This document shows, in pieces, positions 43,542-51,750 of a DNA stretch of 64,000 nt; position 1 is the first letter of the stretch; the number at the start of each line of letters is the position of its first letter. The notes beneath the pieces are model-generated. The model had not been told where the DNA came from. It was given only the letters and a program-made list of their open reading frames with translations, and searched no databases. Source of the DNA: CAVPOO01 sp963707015 (GTDB lineage: Bacteria; Pseudomonadota; Gammaproteobacteria; Thiohalobacterales; Thiohalobacteraceae); NCBI GenBank assembly GCA_963707015.1, contig CAVPOO010000001.1, positions 62,001 to 126,000 on the forward strand. The letters are read 5' to 3'. The position numbers and the translations under genes are program-made.

Positions 43542-43696
43542 CGCTCGCGATTCCTGCCCGCTGGCCTCACACAGCGAATACATACTTCCAATTTTCGAAT
43601 CAAACCCTTCGAAATACATGGGTGACGCTGTCGTTTTACTATGGGAAAATTGGGAGCTTGCCTCGTCTGGGCGGCCCAAAACGAATGGATATGTAG

Positions 43697-44005
43697 ATGA
43701 GCAAATCGGAATTTTCCCAGGAAGAGCGCATTCTCAAAATGATGAAGCGGGTTCTGACAGATATCGCTAAGGACACGCATGCCAAGCCAGGATTTCGCCA
43801 CCCGCTATCGGATCATACTGTCCAGGGTATGCGTGACTGCCTGGCCATGATCGCTGCGCGGGAACGGGAACTCGCTGAAGCCGCCGGACGCCCGATGACT
43901 GCACGTCCGAGATTTATTGACGAACCCGATGAATCTGTCGTCGTAAAGCTCGACATCAAAGCCGTCAAACGCAATCCACAGCGCGAAGACGACAACGGCT
44001 CATAA
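43697..44005 (+). CDS. Small conserved hypothetical protein
   Basis: The product is 102 residues, charged and mostly helical (ERILKMMKRVLTDIAKDTH, MRDCLAMIAARERELAEAAG). No signal peptide or known domain. It lies 32 bases before the MbcA/ParS-type gene on the same strand and may be co-transcribed. Function unknown. Confidence 0.55.
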   Translation: MSKSEFSQEERILKMMKRVLTDIAKDTHAKPGFRHPLSDHTVQGMRDCLAMIAARERELAEAAGRPMTARPRFIDEPDESVVVKLDIKAVKRNPQREDDNGS

Positions 44006-44037
44006 GACAATTAATCCTTTTTATTCATACGGTTAAC

Positions 44038-44442
44038 ATGGTAGAAGCCATAAGCCAGCAAGATCGAGCGGAACTTGCACGGGCAATTGTAGGACTTCTC
44101 GACAGCTGGGGGGTTGCTGCCTCGGATCAGATAGCGCTGCTCGATCTGCCCGAAGGCACCCCGAGCCGTGCTATACGTCGTTACCGCCAGGACGAACCCT
44201 TGCCCGATGATCCGAAGGTCATGCACCGGGTCGAGCATCTGATTGGTATTGCGGACGCACTGCGTACCACCTTCCCGCAAAATCCGAAGATGGGACTGCT
44301 ATGGATGCACAAGCGGCACCGAAAATTCCGTCGCAGGACGCCCCTGAGGACGATGATCGAAGACGGTCACAATGGCGTCATCCAGGTCCGCACCTACCTC
44401 GACTGCTCATTCGCCTGGCGTATGTCGGGCTCAACAACCTGA
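44038..44442 (+). CDS. MbcA/ParS/Xre-type antitoxin-like protein (DUF2384)
   Basis: The product is 134 residues. The N-terminal half is a degenerate helix-turn-helix (LLDSWGVAASDQIALLDLPEGTP...AIRRYRQ). The C-terminal half has the toxin-binding pattern HRVEHLIGIADALRTTFPQN, WMHKRHRKFRRRTPLRTMIE and DGHNGVIQVRTYLD. Such proteins normally precede a RES-domain NAD-degrading toxin. None is seen downstream; the next gene is a DUF2934 protein. It may therefore be a solitary relative with a regulatory role, or have lost its toxin. Confidence 0.7.
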   Translation: MVEAISQQDRAELARAIVGLLDSWGVAASDQIALLDLPEGTPSRAIRRYRQDEPLPDDPKVMHRVEHLIGIADALRTTFPQNPKMGLLWMHKRHRKFRRRTPLRTMIEDGHNGVIQVRTYLDCSFAWRMSGSTT

Positions 44443-44628
44443 TTCTTGTCAAATCGCCTAGCGGCAGATAGCCCCGTGCTGATACGAATGGTCGGCAGGT
44501 TTTGGACGAAAAATACTTGCACCTTGATCATGGCGGAGTACACTCATGCCGGCAACGCGTGCTGTTGCAAGGCGTGCTAACCAGGATTGCGTTAGCATTT
44601 TCAAATCTGAACATACAGAGGCTTACCT

Positions 44629-44913
44629 ATGGCTCAGACACCGAAGCTGTCCAGTCGTGACAAACCAAAAGCCACCAAACGCCCGCCCGCATCTGCGGAT
44701 ACCCGGAGCAAGACCAAACGCCCGGCAAAGGCCAAGGCGGTTACGCGACCTGAGATTACAGCCGAGTCACGTCGCCAGATGATCGAAGAAGCGGCGTACT
44801 TCCGTGCCGAAAAGCGCGGCTTCACCAGCGGTGACCCGGTAAACGACTGGCTCATTGCCGAAGAAGAGATTGACCAACTGTTGGCAGCGCACGCCGCACC
44901 AACGGCACAGTAA
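44629..44913 (+). CDS. DUF2934 family protein
   Basis: The product is 94 residues. A Lys/Pro/Arg-rich disordered N-terminal half precedes the DUF2934 signature RRQMIEEAAYFRAEKRGFTS and DWLIAEEEIDQLL. These small proteins are common in proteobacteria. Their function is unknown. Intact, with its own 180-base upstream gap. Confidence 0.75.
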   Translation: MAQTPKLSSRDKPKATKRPPASADTRSKTKRPAKAKAVTRPEITAESRRQMIEEAAYFRAEKRGFTSGDPVNDWLIAEEEIDQLLAAHAAPTAQ

Positions 44914-45121
44914 GCCAGCACGACTGGCAAAGGACGACATTTTTATTGGCCAGGGATGGCCAAGCCAGGTGGTTTTGCCTGTTTCTTACCCACTGTTCAG
45001 CCTCCGCCCTTCAAGCTGTGTTGCGTAGCCCAGCACGGTGCATTTCCGGGCGTCCAAATGATGCACCATCGTGGGTGTTTGCCCCCTGAATCTGGCACTT
45101 ACAACCGGCTAGCGATATCCT

Positions 45122-45361
45122 ATGGAGCAGTCCCAACGGGGATCATTTTTGTTGATGGATGAAACAGATATTGCAGGCATACGTCAGAGACTCGACCAGC
45201 TTCGCCTGGAACATCGTGATCTCGACGACGTAATCGGGCATCTGTCGGAGAATTCCGAGGTCGATCAGCTCCAGCTGCGGCGTCTGAAAAAGCGCAAACT
45301 GATGCTGAAAGACAGTATCCGCCGGCTCGAAAGCAAGTTAATACCTGACCTCGATGCCTGA
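45122..45361 (+). CDS. YdcH/DUF465-like small coiled protein
   Basis: The product is 79 residues from 45122, or 68 from the ATG at 45155 (MDETDIAGIRQRLDQLRLEH). It is a helical pair typical of DUF465: LDQLRLEHRDLDDVIGHLSE and LQLRRLKKRKLMLKDSIRRLE. The shorter start matches the family length better. It lies 5 bases before the DUF3301 gene. Confidence 0.65.
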   Translation: MEQSQRGSFLLMDETDIAGIRQRLDQLRLEHRDLDDVIGHLSENSEVDQLQLRRLKKRKLMLKDSIRRLESKLIPDLDA

Positions 45362-45366
45362 CACCA

Positions 45367-45702
45367 ATGGCGGGATTCTGGCTCCTCCTGGTGCTCGGCC
45401 TGGCGATCTGGACGTGGTACGACAGTCTGCGTGCCCGAGAATTCGCGACCCGTATTGCCTTCGAAACCTGTACACGTCAGAACTTGCAGCTATTGGACAG
45501 CACGGTCGCGTTGCAGCACTTGCGTTTCCGACGCAATCCTGACGGACGGCTTGGCCTGCAAAGAGCCTATCAATTCGAATACAGCGCAGACGGTGCAACG
45601 CGCCAGCGTGGCTTTATCATATTGACTGGACGTCAGGTGCAGAGCATTGGCCTGGCAGCGCCGGGGGAAGTAGATATCAAAGACACTCCAGATCGTCAAT
45701 GA
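45367..45702 (+). CDS. DUF3301 family membrane protein
   Basis: The product is 111 residues: one N-terminal membrane helix (FWLLLVLGLAIWTWYDSL) followed by a soluble domain with EFATRIAFETCTRQNLQLLD and the SVAL-like RFRRNPDGRLGLQRAYQFEY characteristic of DUF3301. It follows the DUF465 gene by 5 bases, indicating an operon. Its end overlaps the convergent reductase gene by 26 bases. Function unknown. Confidence 0.75.
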   Translation: MAGFWLLLVLGLAIWTWYDSLRAREFATRIAFETCTRQNLQLLDSTVALQHLRFRRNPDGRLGLQRAYQFEYSADGATRQRGFIILTGRQVQSIGLAAPGEVDIKDTPDRQ

Positions 45703-46873
45703 ACAGACGATCTGATGGCAAACCGTGCCTTGTCAACAGCTCGCGCACTGATGTCAACCTCTGACAGACTCCACCCACGTAAACATCGAATCCTGACAGG
45801 TCGGGAATATCCATAACGAGCTGCATGCATGCCTGCAGCAAGTCACGTTCAGCCCTCGGCATAGATGAGATGTCTACACTCGGGAGTTCATTGCCGGTCA
45901 CGCCTCGCCCCGGATCACTCACCAGGGGTACATACATGTAATCATCGATGACCTCCTGCCAACTGCGGCAAAAGTTTTCGAGATAATGCGCACCGGGCCT
46001 GCGAACCATCCAGTAGAGTCTCACCGCCTGTTTGAGATCAAGCGATATGGCGTGCTCGATCAGACTCTTGATTGCGGCAAAGCCAGTGCCGTACGCGACA
46101 AACACGAGTGGCCGTGCGGCGGATTCATCGAGCACAAGTTTTCCAGCAGGACCTTCCACCTCAACGGTATGGCGCATCTTTAATCCGTTAAAGATATAGT
46201 CCGAGAAAGGGTCGCCCGGACGACGTCCAATATGGAAATCCAGCCGTCTCCCGTTGCAGGGGCAACTGGCTATGGCACGAGGACTAGCGGAAAGGCCGTT
46301 GACGCCCAGATTCACGTGCTGCCCGGCAAGAAACCAGAGAGTCTTGCTGCGTGGCGTTTTCAGTTGCAGCTCCATTATGTCGTCGCTGAGCGCTACTAAT
46401 TTGCACACGCTCGTGGTTATTTTCTGCTGAGGGATATCTTCCGTCCCCTTGGCCTCTACGGCCTCGATCGTCAGGTCACTTGAAGCTGTTGTCCGGCAGA
46501 GGAGGAACATGCCATCGGTCCTTTCCTGCTCGGAAAAGACATAGTCGTGCGCTTGCGCCTCAGGCGGGCCCCCGGAAATCAGTTTTGCCCTGCATTCCCC
46601 GCAAGTCCCAGTGTTACAGCGGTAGCGAACGGAAAGTCCTGACCGCAGCGCCGATTCAAGCAAGGTCTCGCCTGGCTCCACGACGAATTCGTGGCCGCTT
46701 GGCTGCATCCGTACAGTCGCTACCATTGTCTGAGTCCAATCTTCAAGTCCTGTCCCTAGGTCGAAAGCGAGGTCTCTTTGCCTGATATGACCAAATCTGG
46801 ACATCATCCGGGCCAGGCATGCAGCCTGCAAGGTCGTCGTATAGACTTTGAGACCCGGCGACCTATAATCCAC
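45677..46873 (-). CDS. 2Fe-2S ferredoxin / FNR-type NAD(P)H reductase
   Basis: The product is 398 residues. A 50-residue N-terminal extension (YTTTLQAACLARMMSRFGHI) precedes a plant-type [2Fe-2S] domain (CNTGTCGECRAKL with a distal C in FLLCRT, about 85-135). An FNR-like FAD domain follows (SPRAIASCP in place of RxYS, about 205) and an NAD(P) domain (VFVAYGTGFAAIKSLIEHA, GVCQRL). This is the layout of oxygenase-type reductases, but no oxygenase gene is nearby. The GTG start at 46873 is 35 bases from the divergent gene at 46909. It probably supplies electrons to an unknown acceptor. Confidence 0.75.
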   Translation of the reverse strand: MDYRSPGLKVYTTTLQAACLARMMSRFGHIRQRDLAFDLGTGLEDWTQTMVATVRMQPSGHEFVVEPGETLLESALRSGLSVRYRCNTGTCGECRAKLISGGPPEAQAHDYVFSEQERTDGMFLLCRTTASSDLTIEAVEAKGTEDIPQQKITTSVCKLVALSDDIMELQLKTPRSKTLWFLAGQHVNLGVNGLSASPRAIASCPCNGRRLDFHIGRRPGDPFSDYIFNGLKMRHTVEVEGPAGKLVLDESAARPLVFVAYGTGFAAIKSLIEHAISLDLKQAVRLYWMVRRPGAHYLENFCRSWQEVIDDYMYVPLVSDPGRGVTGNELPSVDISSMPRAERDLLQACMQLVMDIPDLSGFDVYVGGVCQRLTSVRELLTRHGLPSDRLFIDDLECL

Positions 46874-46908
46874 ACTTCGGCAGTTGAGGGCTTCGTATAG
46901 TCACCAAC

Positions 46909-47199
46909 GTGAGCCGGCTATCCAATTTCAGCCCCGTCCCAGCGTACACGGAGAATGACGTGCCCTACTACGTATTCAAGATTACACCTGGTCCCAGCGA
47001 GATGATAAAGAATCTTGAATTACAGCAGGAATTTGATGCCTACAGTGAAGCCAAGGCTTTTACAAGATCGATGCGGACCCAGCTTGAACCTGATAATAAC
47101 ATCATAATCAAGGTAATATTCGCTGCCAGCCAACTGGAAGCTGAGGAGCGCCTGCAGGAACACCGCGAAGCGCCCATTCTGCGCGAATGGGAGAAATAA
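46909..47199 (+). CDS. Conserved hypothetical protein
   Basis: The product is 96 residues from a GTG. It contains YYVFKI and NLELQQEFDAYSEAKAFTRS with a C-terminal EAEERLQEHREAPILREWEK. This pattern recurs in small gammaproteobacterial proteins next to reductase or cytochrome genes, by memory of the family style. A start at the internal GTG of VPYYVFK cannot be excluded. It precedes the next gene by 18 bases, likely one operon. Confidence 0.6.
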   Translation: MSRLSNFSPVPAYTENDVPYYVFKITPGPSEMIKNLELQQEFDAYSEAKAFTRSMRTQLEPDNNIIIKVIFAASQLEAEERLQEHREAPILREWEK

Positions 47200-47217
47200 G
47201 GGCGCGGCCAAATTCCG

Positions 47218-47682
47218 ATGGAAGAGGATGAATTTCGTTTAACCTACTCGGCTGTCAACCAGCGACGGTGCGTTTTTGAAAAGACGCTGAACGCGCGCCA
47301 GTGCGACTGCTCACGGATGAATCGCTTTCTTCTCGCTGATCGCGAGGGAGTAGGCTGCCGATCCCCTGCAGCCTGCCATCGCTGTGGCAGGCTGCTGGAA
47401 CTTATGCGAAACAGCGCCCGATTCTTGCTACAGATGACGCGCATTGGCGGACCGCTGCCACACAACAAGGAGATGAAGGTTCAGACCGGTGGTTTGCTTG
47501 GTCTGCAGGCAGTTGTCAATGCGAAGCTGGCAGACGCCACGAACGTGCCCGATATCTATGGACTTGTCGACGATGCTGAAAATGTGTTCGGCAGAATCGA
47601 CGACTTTCCCTTTGATCAGATCGTAAAACGGATTGTCCGCTATGACGGTCGCTCACGCCGCTCACGCAAGCGTCCGCCATAG
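47218..47682 (+). CDS. Cys-containing conserved hypothetical protein
   Basis: The product is 154 residues. The N-terminal half has RRCVFEKTLNARQCDCSRMN, then C..RSPAACHRCGRLLELM, suggestive of metal or Fe-S binding. The C-terminal half has QTGGLLGLQAVVNAKLAD and ends in a basic tail. Not recognised beyond that. It ends 6 bases before a convergent gene. Confidence 0.6.
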   Translation: MEEDEFRLTYSAVNQRRCVFEKTLNARQCDCSRMNRFLLADREGVGCRSPAACHRCGRLLELMRNSARFLLQMTRIGGPLPHNKEMKVQTGGLLGLQAVVNAKLADATNVPDIYGLVDDAENVFGRIDDFPFDQIVKRIVRYDGRSRRSRKRPP

Positions 47683-47688
47683 ACAGGT

Positions 47689-48096
47689 CTATGACACCAC
47701 CCCCAAAAGAGCCTCTGTTACCGCCTTGCGCAATTCATCTTCGTTGATGGGAAAAGCCAGGGTGCGAAAGAACCTGAAGCGCGCCCGCAGCTTGTCCAGC
47801 TGGTGGTCAAATTCCGGCTCGTAAAATATGATCACGCGGGTCCCCGGCAACCGCTGTGCAACCGCCATCAATGATTCCAAACCGCTGATCCTGTCGCGAA
47901 AGTCCGACTGGAAATTGAACTCTGCTACCACAATCGCCGGCTGTCGGCGCTTCATCAGTGCCAAGGCCTTGCGCATGGAATTCTCGATCAGTACCTCACA
48001 CCCGATACGCTGATACAGAGGTACAAAGTTTGGATAACCTCCCAGCTCTATGATAGCCAGAAGTAGCGGCTTCGCTGTTGCCTTGTTTCCGACCAC
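47689..48096 (-). CDS. Receiver-like protein lacking the phospho-Asp
   Basis: The product is 135 residues with an alpha/beta receiver-like pattern (LLLAIIELGG, CEVLIENSMRKALALMKRRQPAIVVAEFNF, TRVIIFYEPEF, and a C-terminal FRTLAFPINEDELRKAVTEAL). At the position of the usual phospho-acceptor Asp it has AEFNFQ, so phosphorylation is unlikely. No kinase or output domain is nearby. Probably a pseudo-receiver or a related fold. Confidence 0.5.
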   Translation of the reverse strand: MVGNKATAKPLLLAIIELGGYPNFVPLYQRIGCEVLIENSMRKALALMKRRQPAIVVAEFNFQSDFRDRISGLESLMAVAQRLPGTRVIIFYEPEFDHQLDKLRARFRFFRTLAFPINEDELRKAVTEALLGVVS

Positions 48097-48143
48097 CGGC
48101 CTCTATCCCCTGAACTTTCGGCGAGACCGATTCTAGCAGCTAA

Positions 48144-48929
48144 CTACAGCCAGTTGATCTCGGCGGCAGTCTTTGATCCAACGACGGACTGCCTGAGACT
48201 GGCAGGAGTTCGGGATTCTGAAACAGACAAGGGAATCCGACCAGCCATTATTTCGGCCTGTTTCTGAGGAAAACGCGGAGCACGTTCCGGTTCGGCAAAG
48301 CCGTCCGGATATATCGGCTGATTGGTGTCTGGGCGGTACTTATCCGTGGCACCGAGCGTGTGCAATAACTCGTGAGCAATAACCACATTGTTTTCAGGTG
48401 TCATGCTAGAATCCGCAAAAGCGTTCACCACACCGATCAGCCCCTTCTGCAGGCCCAGGGAATGCTCCAGCCGCTCGTGCAGATGCGGGTCGTGATAAAG
48501 CGCGAACACGCTGATATTGGCGGGCGGCCCGTCGTATTCCGCCTCTATTCTCCAAGCCCAGAAGCGCATCTTCAAACTCCACCACATGATGCGAAGTGCC
48601 TGGCTACCAGGTTCTGGTGGCGGCGGTGGCCGCTCGTTGATCCGCGGCCCCAGACGAACCAGCAGGGGCGCGACGATGTTCACGCCGTAGCGTTTCGATT
48701 CCCGTGCCAGAAACTCCTCGATAGGCCGGTAATCCGAGCTCTGGAGCTTATCAATGTAGTGATCGACGGCAGCACTCTGGTCGGCACTTATCGGATACAC
48801 TGCCACCCACAAGGGTTCATCCCAATCCGTACTGCGCATTTTTGTCAGCCAGGCATCGCCTGCCACCCCCACTAGGATGAACAATAACAGCGTCACACGA
48901 AACTTCCGGAAAGTACTGCTACTTGCCAT
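48144..48929 (-). CDS. Membrane-anchored HExxH metallopeptidase-like protein
   Basis: The product is 261 residues with an N-terminal membrane helix (VTLLLFILVGVAGDAWL) and an extracytoplasmic domain. The zinc motif is VIAHELLHTLGATDKYRPDT (HELLH), with a downstream Glu/Asp-rich region and PRFPQKQAEIMAGRIPL. The layout resembles metallopeptidase-fold proteins of unknown substrate. It appears complete. Confidence 0.65.
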   Translation of the reverse strand: MASSSTFRKFRVTLLLFILVGVAGDAWLTKMRSTDWDEPLWVAVYPISADQSAAVDHYIDKLQSSDYRPIEEFLARESKRYGVNIVAPLLVRLGPRINERPPPPPEPGSQALRIMWWSLKMRFWAWRIEAEYDGPPANISVFALYHDPHLHERLEHSLGLQKGLIGVVNAFADSSMTPENNVVIAHELLHTLGATDKYRPDTNQPIYPDGFAEPERAPRFPQKQAEIMAGRIPLSVSESRTPASLRQSVVGSKTAAEINWL

Positions 48930-49802
48930 GTGATTTCCGCTTCCTGATTACTCATGCGGTACCAACAACGGCTAATCAGTAATTAAGTTGAATTCTGCGA
49001 CTTACTCCAGCCAGATCGCTACGGCTAATAGCGGCGGCGCCAAGCGGTAAATGGGGAATCCACGCGTAATTCACACTTTCAAAAAAGTCACCATAAAGGC
49101 AAGAACCTCGCTCGAGGTGAGTTCCGCAGGACGCTATCACCCGGGCCAGGCACGCGTGGTTTGGGCGAGACGCGGCTTCCACTGGCAGCCGCTGAGACCC
49201 ATTATATATGTCGTTCATAGAGGTCATCCTGCACCGCTCGCGAGCCTCCTGCTTGCTACATCGCAGCAGATTCGCGGTGAAAACAGACAGCCCTTCAAGA
49301 GCAAGCGGCGCAGGGTCGTGGTGCCGGTTCTGTGTAAAACCGAAAGGACGGATAACCTGGCCACCGTCGATGGTGAGCGCAGGCGTTGCGGCACGATCGA
49401 TAGATTCGAACCGATGGATGCCGGGTGGCATGAACGGCTAACCGCCAACCAGCACCGGATCACGCGACGAGCTGGCATCGAGCGAGCACGTCCCGTCACC
49501 ATCACCCCATGGGAATGTGGCTCTACGGTTGCATGTGCTGAGGTGCGCCTTTGTTCAGATCAAATGAACAGTTCGATTCCGGCTGGCGCTAGCCGGGTTT
49601 CTGGCAGTCCGTTAACGTGGCGCCTTGGCAGAGCATAAGGATACGACTGACGGTATGCAGCGGATTGAGTTACGCTGTTCACAGGGCGATGGACACCTGG
49701 ACCGGTATTCGATCATCCCTCATTCCTTGGCCGACCGGCCTGCGTCACTGCATAAACGCCATGCCTCTGGATTTTTTGTGGAAATGGCAAGCAGATCGCA
49801 TA
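48930..49802. other. Long stretch without a convincing gene
   Basis: Overlapping frames occur on both strands. The longest is plus 49051-49638. A minus frame at 48976-49431 and a 66-codon plus frame at 49625-49825 (MAEHKDTTDGMQRIELRCSQ) are the better candidates. None has a clear ribosome site, signal or recognisable domain. Possibly degenerate sequence. Confidence 0.35.
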
Positions 49803-50978
49803 TCACACTACGGGACCCAGCATGAGCTTCTCGGTGTCAGCGATCGCCTCTCGCGGCGGCAGAACCCCGATCAACTTGCGCATAACCTCACCAGCTGTTG
49901 AACGATAGGCGGTCAGCTTGCCTCCATAGATCGTCACCAACCGCCCGTCTACAGCCAGATCAAGCTCAGCGTCACGCGCCCGACCAAAATGCGTGCCATC
50001 TGCTACGGGAAGCACGCGCAGACCCGCGAACGCGTCAATCACGAAGTGGCTGCGAAATGCCGGAAAGTAGTTACACAGCGTATCGAGTAGATATTCACGC
50101 TCCTCCTGCAACGGCCGAACATCCTCCGGCTGTCCGTGGAAAGGCGTCTCCGTAGTCCCAACCAGAATCTGATCGCCCCGCCACGGCATCACAAACACGG
50201 CACGTCCATCGCTTGGCGCTTCGGTATAATAAACCCCCCGCTGGAGGCGCCCCGCCAGTATCAGATGCGTCCCCTGCACCAGCTCAATCCGGCGAGGCGT
50301 CACCACGGGTTCTAGACGTTCGCGCACAGTGTTGACCCAGGGACCCGCCGCATTCACCAGGACAAGTCCACGGCAGCAACTGTCAATGTCACCAGTCCTC
50401 AGCTTAACGGTCCACGCATAGCCGTCGAATTGCGCACTCGTGATTTCCGCCGGTATCGCCAGTTCGGCGCCCAGCTTGCGAGCCGAGCTGATCACGGCAT
50501 AGGTGAGCGCGGTATCGTCTGTCTGCGCATCCCAATAGCGGTACACTACCTGCAGGCCATCTGTGACCAGGCCATCGAGGGACGACCATTCTCGGCGCGG
50601 GACCCGGGCAAAACGAGTCGACTCCTCGAGCTGCCCCAGCAAGGCATAAAGCGTCAGCCCAAGTCGCAGCTTCCAGGGGCGACGGCGGGTATAGCGATAA
50701 ACGGGGAGAAAGTGTGGCGTCAAGTGAACCAGCCCCGATGCCAACCGAAGCAAGCGGCTACGCTCCAGCAGACACTCATGCACAAGCCCGAACTGCCCAC
50801 TCTCCAGATAGCGCAGTCCCCCATGAATCAACTTGCTTGAACGACTGGATGTGCCGCCAGCAATCGAAGTCTTCTCCACCACCAACACCGAGTAGCCTGC
50901 GGCAGCAGCAGCCTGCGCGACACCGGCACCGTGAATGCCGGCGCCAATCACAACCATATCGTAGAGTGTGTTATTCAA
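49803..50978 (-). CDS. FAD-dependent glycerol-3-phosphate dehydrogenase-like protein
   Basis: The product is 391 residues. It has the FAD-binding motif VVIGAGIHGAGVAQAAAAAG, then SSRSSKLIHGGLRYLESGQF, a GlpD hallmark, FVMPWRGDQILVGTTETPFH and YGGKLTAYRSTAGEVMRKLI. It is shorter than E. coli GlpD (about 500 residues) because the C-terminal helical cap is absent. It would oxidise glycerol-3-phosphate to dihydroxyacetone phosphate and pass electrons to quinone. It lies 4 bases after the phosphodiesterase gene in a glp-like operon. Confidence 0.8.
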   Translation of the reverse strand: MNNTLYDMVVIGAGIHGAGVAQAAAAAGYSVLVVEKTSIAGGTSSRSSKLIHGGLRYLESGQFGLVHECLLERSRLLRLASGLVHLTPHFLPVYRYTRRRPWKLRLGLTLYALLGQLEESTRFARVPRREWSSLDGLVTDGLQVVYRYWDAQTDDTALTYAVISSARKLGAELAIPAEITSAQFDGYAWTVKLRTGDIDSCCRGLVLVNAAGPWVNTVRERLEPVVTPRRIELVQGTHLILAGRLQRGVYYTEAPSDGRAVFVMPWRGDQILVGTTETPFHGQPEDVRPLQEEREYLLDTLCNYFPAFRSHFVIDAFAGLRVLPVADGTHFGRARDAELDLAVDGRLVTIYGGKLTAYRSTAGEVMRKLIGVLPPREAIADTEKLMLGPVV

Positions 50979-50982
50979 GGCG

Positions 50983-51744
50983 CTACCTGGACGGTCGCTG
51001 CTGGAAGAGAGGATGCTTTAGCATTTCACCGATCGCCATGGTTTCGACGTACTCAATGCCGCGCAGGGCCAGCGCCAGGGCCTGCTGCGGATCGGTGACC
51101 TCATATGCCGCCCAGGACCAGGGACCTTCCCATAAGGGCTCATGACTTGGTGGAAATCGTTTCCAGTTGCAGAATAGATAATCTGGCGAACATGCAACTG
51201 CTGCCTCATGGCTGGCCGCATTCCACTCAGGAACGACCCAGCCGACAGGCATTCCGGCAATGCGCTTTGCGCTGGCAACAAGGCTGGTATTGCAGGAAAT
51301 CACCACCGCCCGATCACTCACTGGTTTCAACACCTCCACAACTGTCTCTAGCATCGACTGGCATCCAAAGCGCTGAAGACTTTCTTCCTTAAGTTCGACA
51401 AAGGCCGTCAGGTGCAGCTGACACTGCCACCACTCCACGACCTCGGCCAGCGATGGCACGCACACAGCCGCGTAGCGGCTTCCAAAGCGCCTTGGCTCCC
51501 CAACGGACACTTTGCCGAGCTCAACACGGCTCAATTCCCAGACACATTCCGGACGGCCGCTGGTACGCATCAGATCAGGGTCATGCAGCAGGACTGGAAC
51601 CCCGTCCCGGCTCAACTGGATATCAAACTCAACAAAGACAGCGCCCGCATCGACAGCGGCCTGTAATGCCGGCAGAGAATTTTCCGGATAGTGGCGTGCA
51701 TAACCCCGGTGCGCGATGAGTTTTGGAATCCTGGCGGACTGCAT
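50983..51744 (-). CDS. ugpQ: Glycerophosphodiester phosphodiesterase
   Basis: The product is 253 residues with the GDPD signature KLIAHRGYARHYPENSLPAL, VFVEFDIQLSRDGVPVLLHD and a C-terminal VTDPQQALALALRGIEYVET. No signal peptide, so a cytoplasmic UgpQ-type enzyme is likely, releasing glycerol-3-phosphate from glycerophosphodiesters. It starts 6 bases after the kinase stop. The product would feed the dehydrogenase encoded next. Confidence 0.85.
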   Translation of the reverse strand: MQSARIPKLIAHRGYARHYPENSLPALQAAVDAGAVFVEFDIQLSRDGVPVLLHDPDLMRTSGRPECVWELSRVELGKVSVGEPRRFGSRYAAVCVPSLAEVVEWWQCQLHLTAFVELKEESLQRFGCQSMLETVVEVLKPVSDRAVVISCNTSLVASAKRIAGMPVGWVVPEWNAASHEAAVACSPDYLFCNWKRFPPSHEPLWEGPWSWAAYEVTDPQQALALALRGIEYVETMAIGEMLKHPLFQQRPSR

Positions 51745-51750
51745 CGTTCC

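Noticed and set aside
44546..44782. 78-residue frame overlapping the DUF2934 gene
   Set aside because: The overlapping frame carries a clear DUF2934 signature and this one does not.
49051..49638. 195-residue plus-strand frame
   Set aside because: Composition is rich in Arg and Cys and lacks any domain pattern; an equally long minus frame overlaps it, and neither is convincing.
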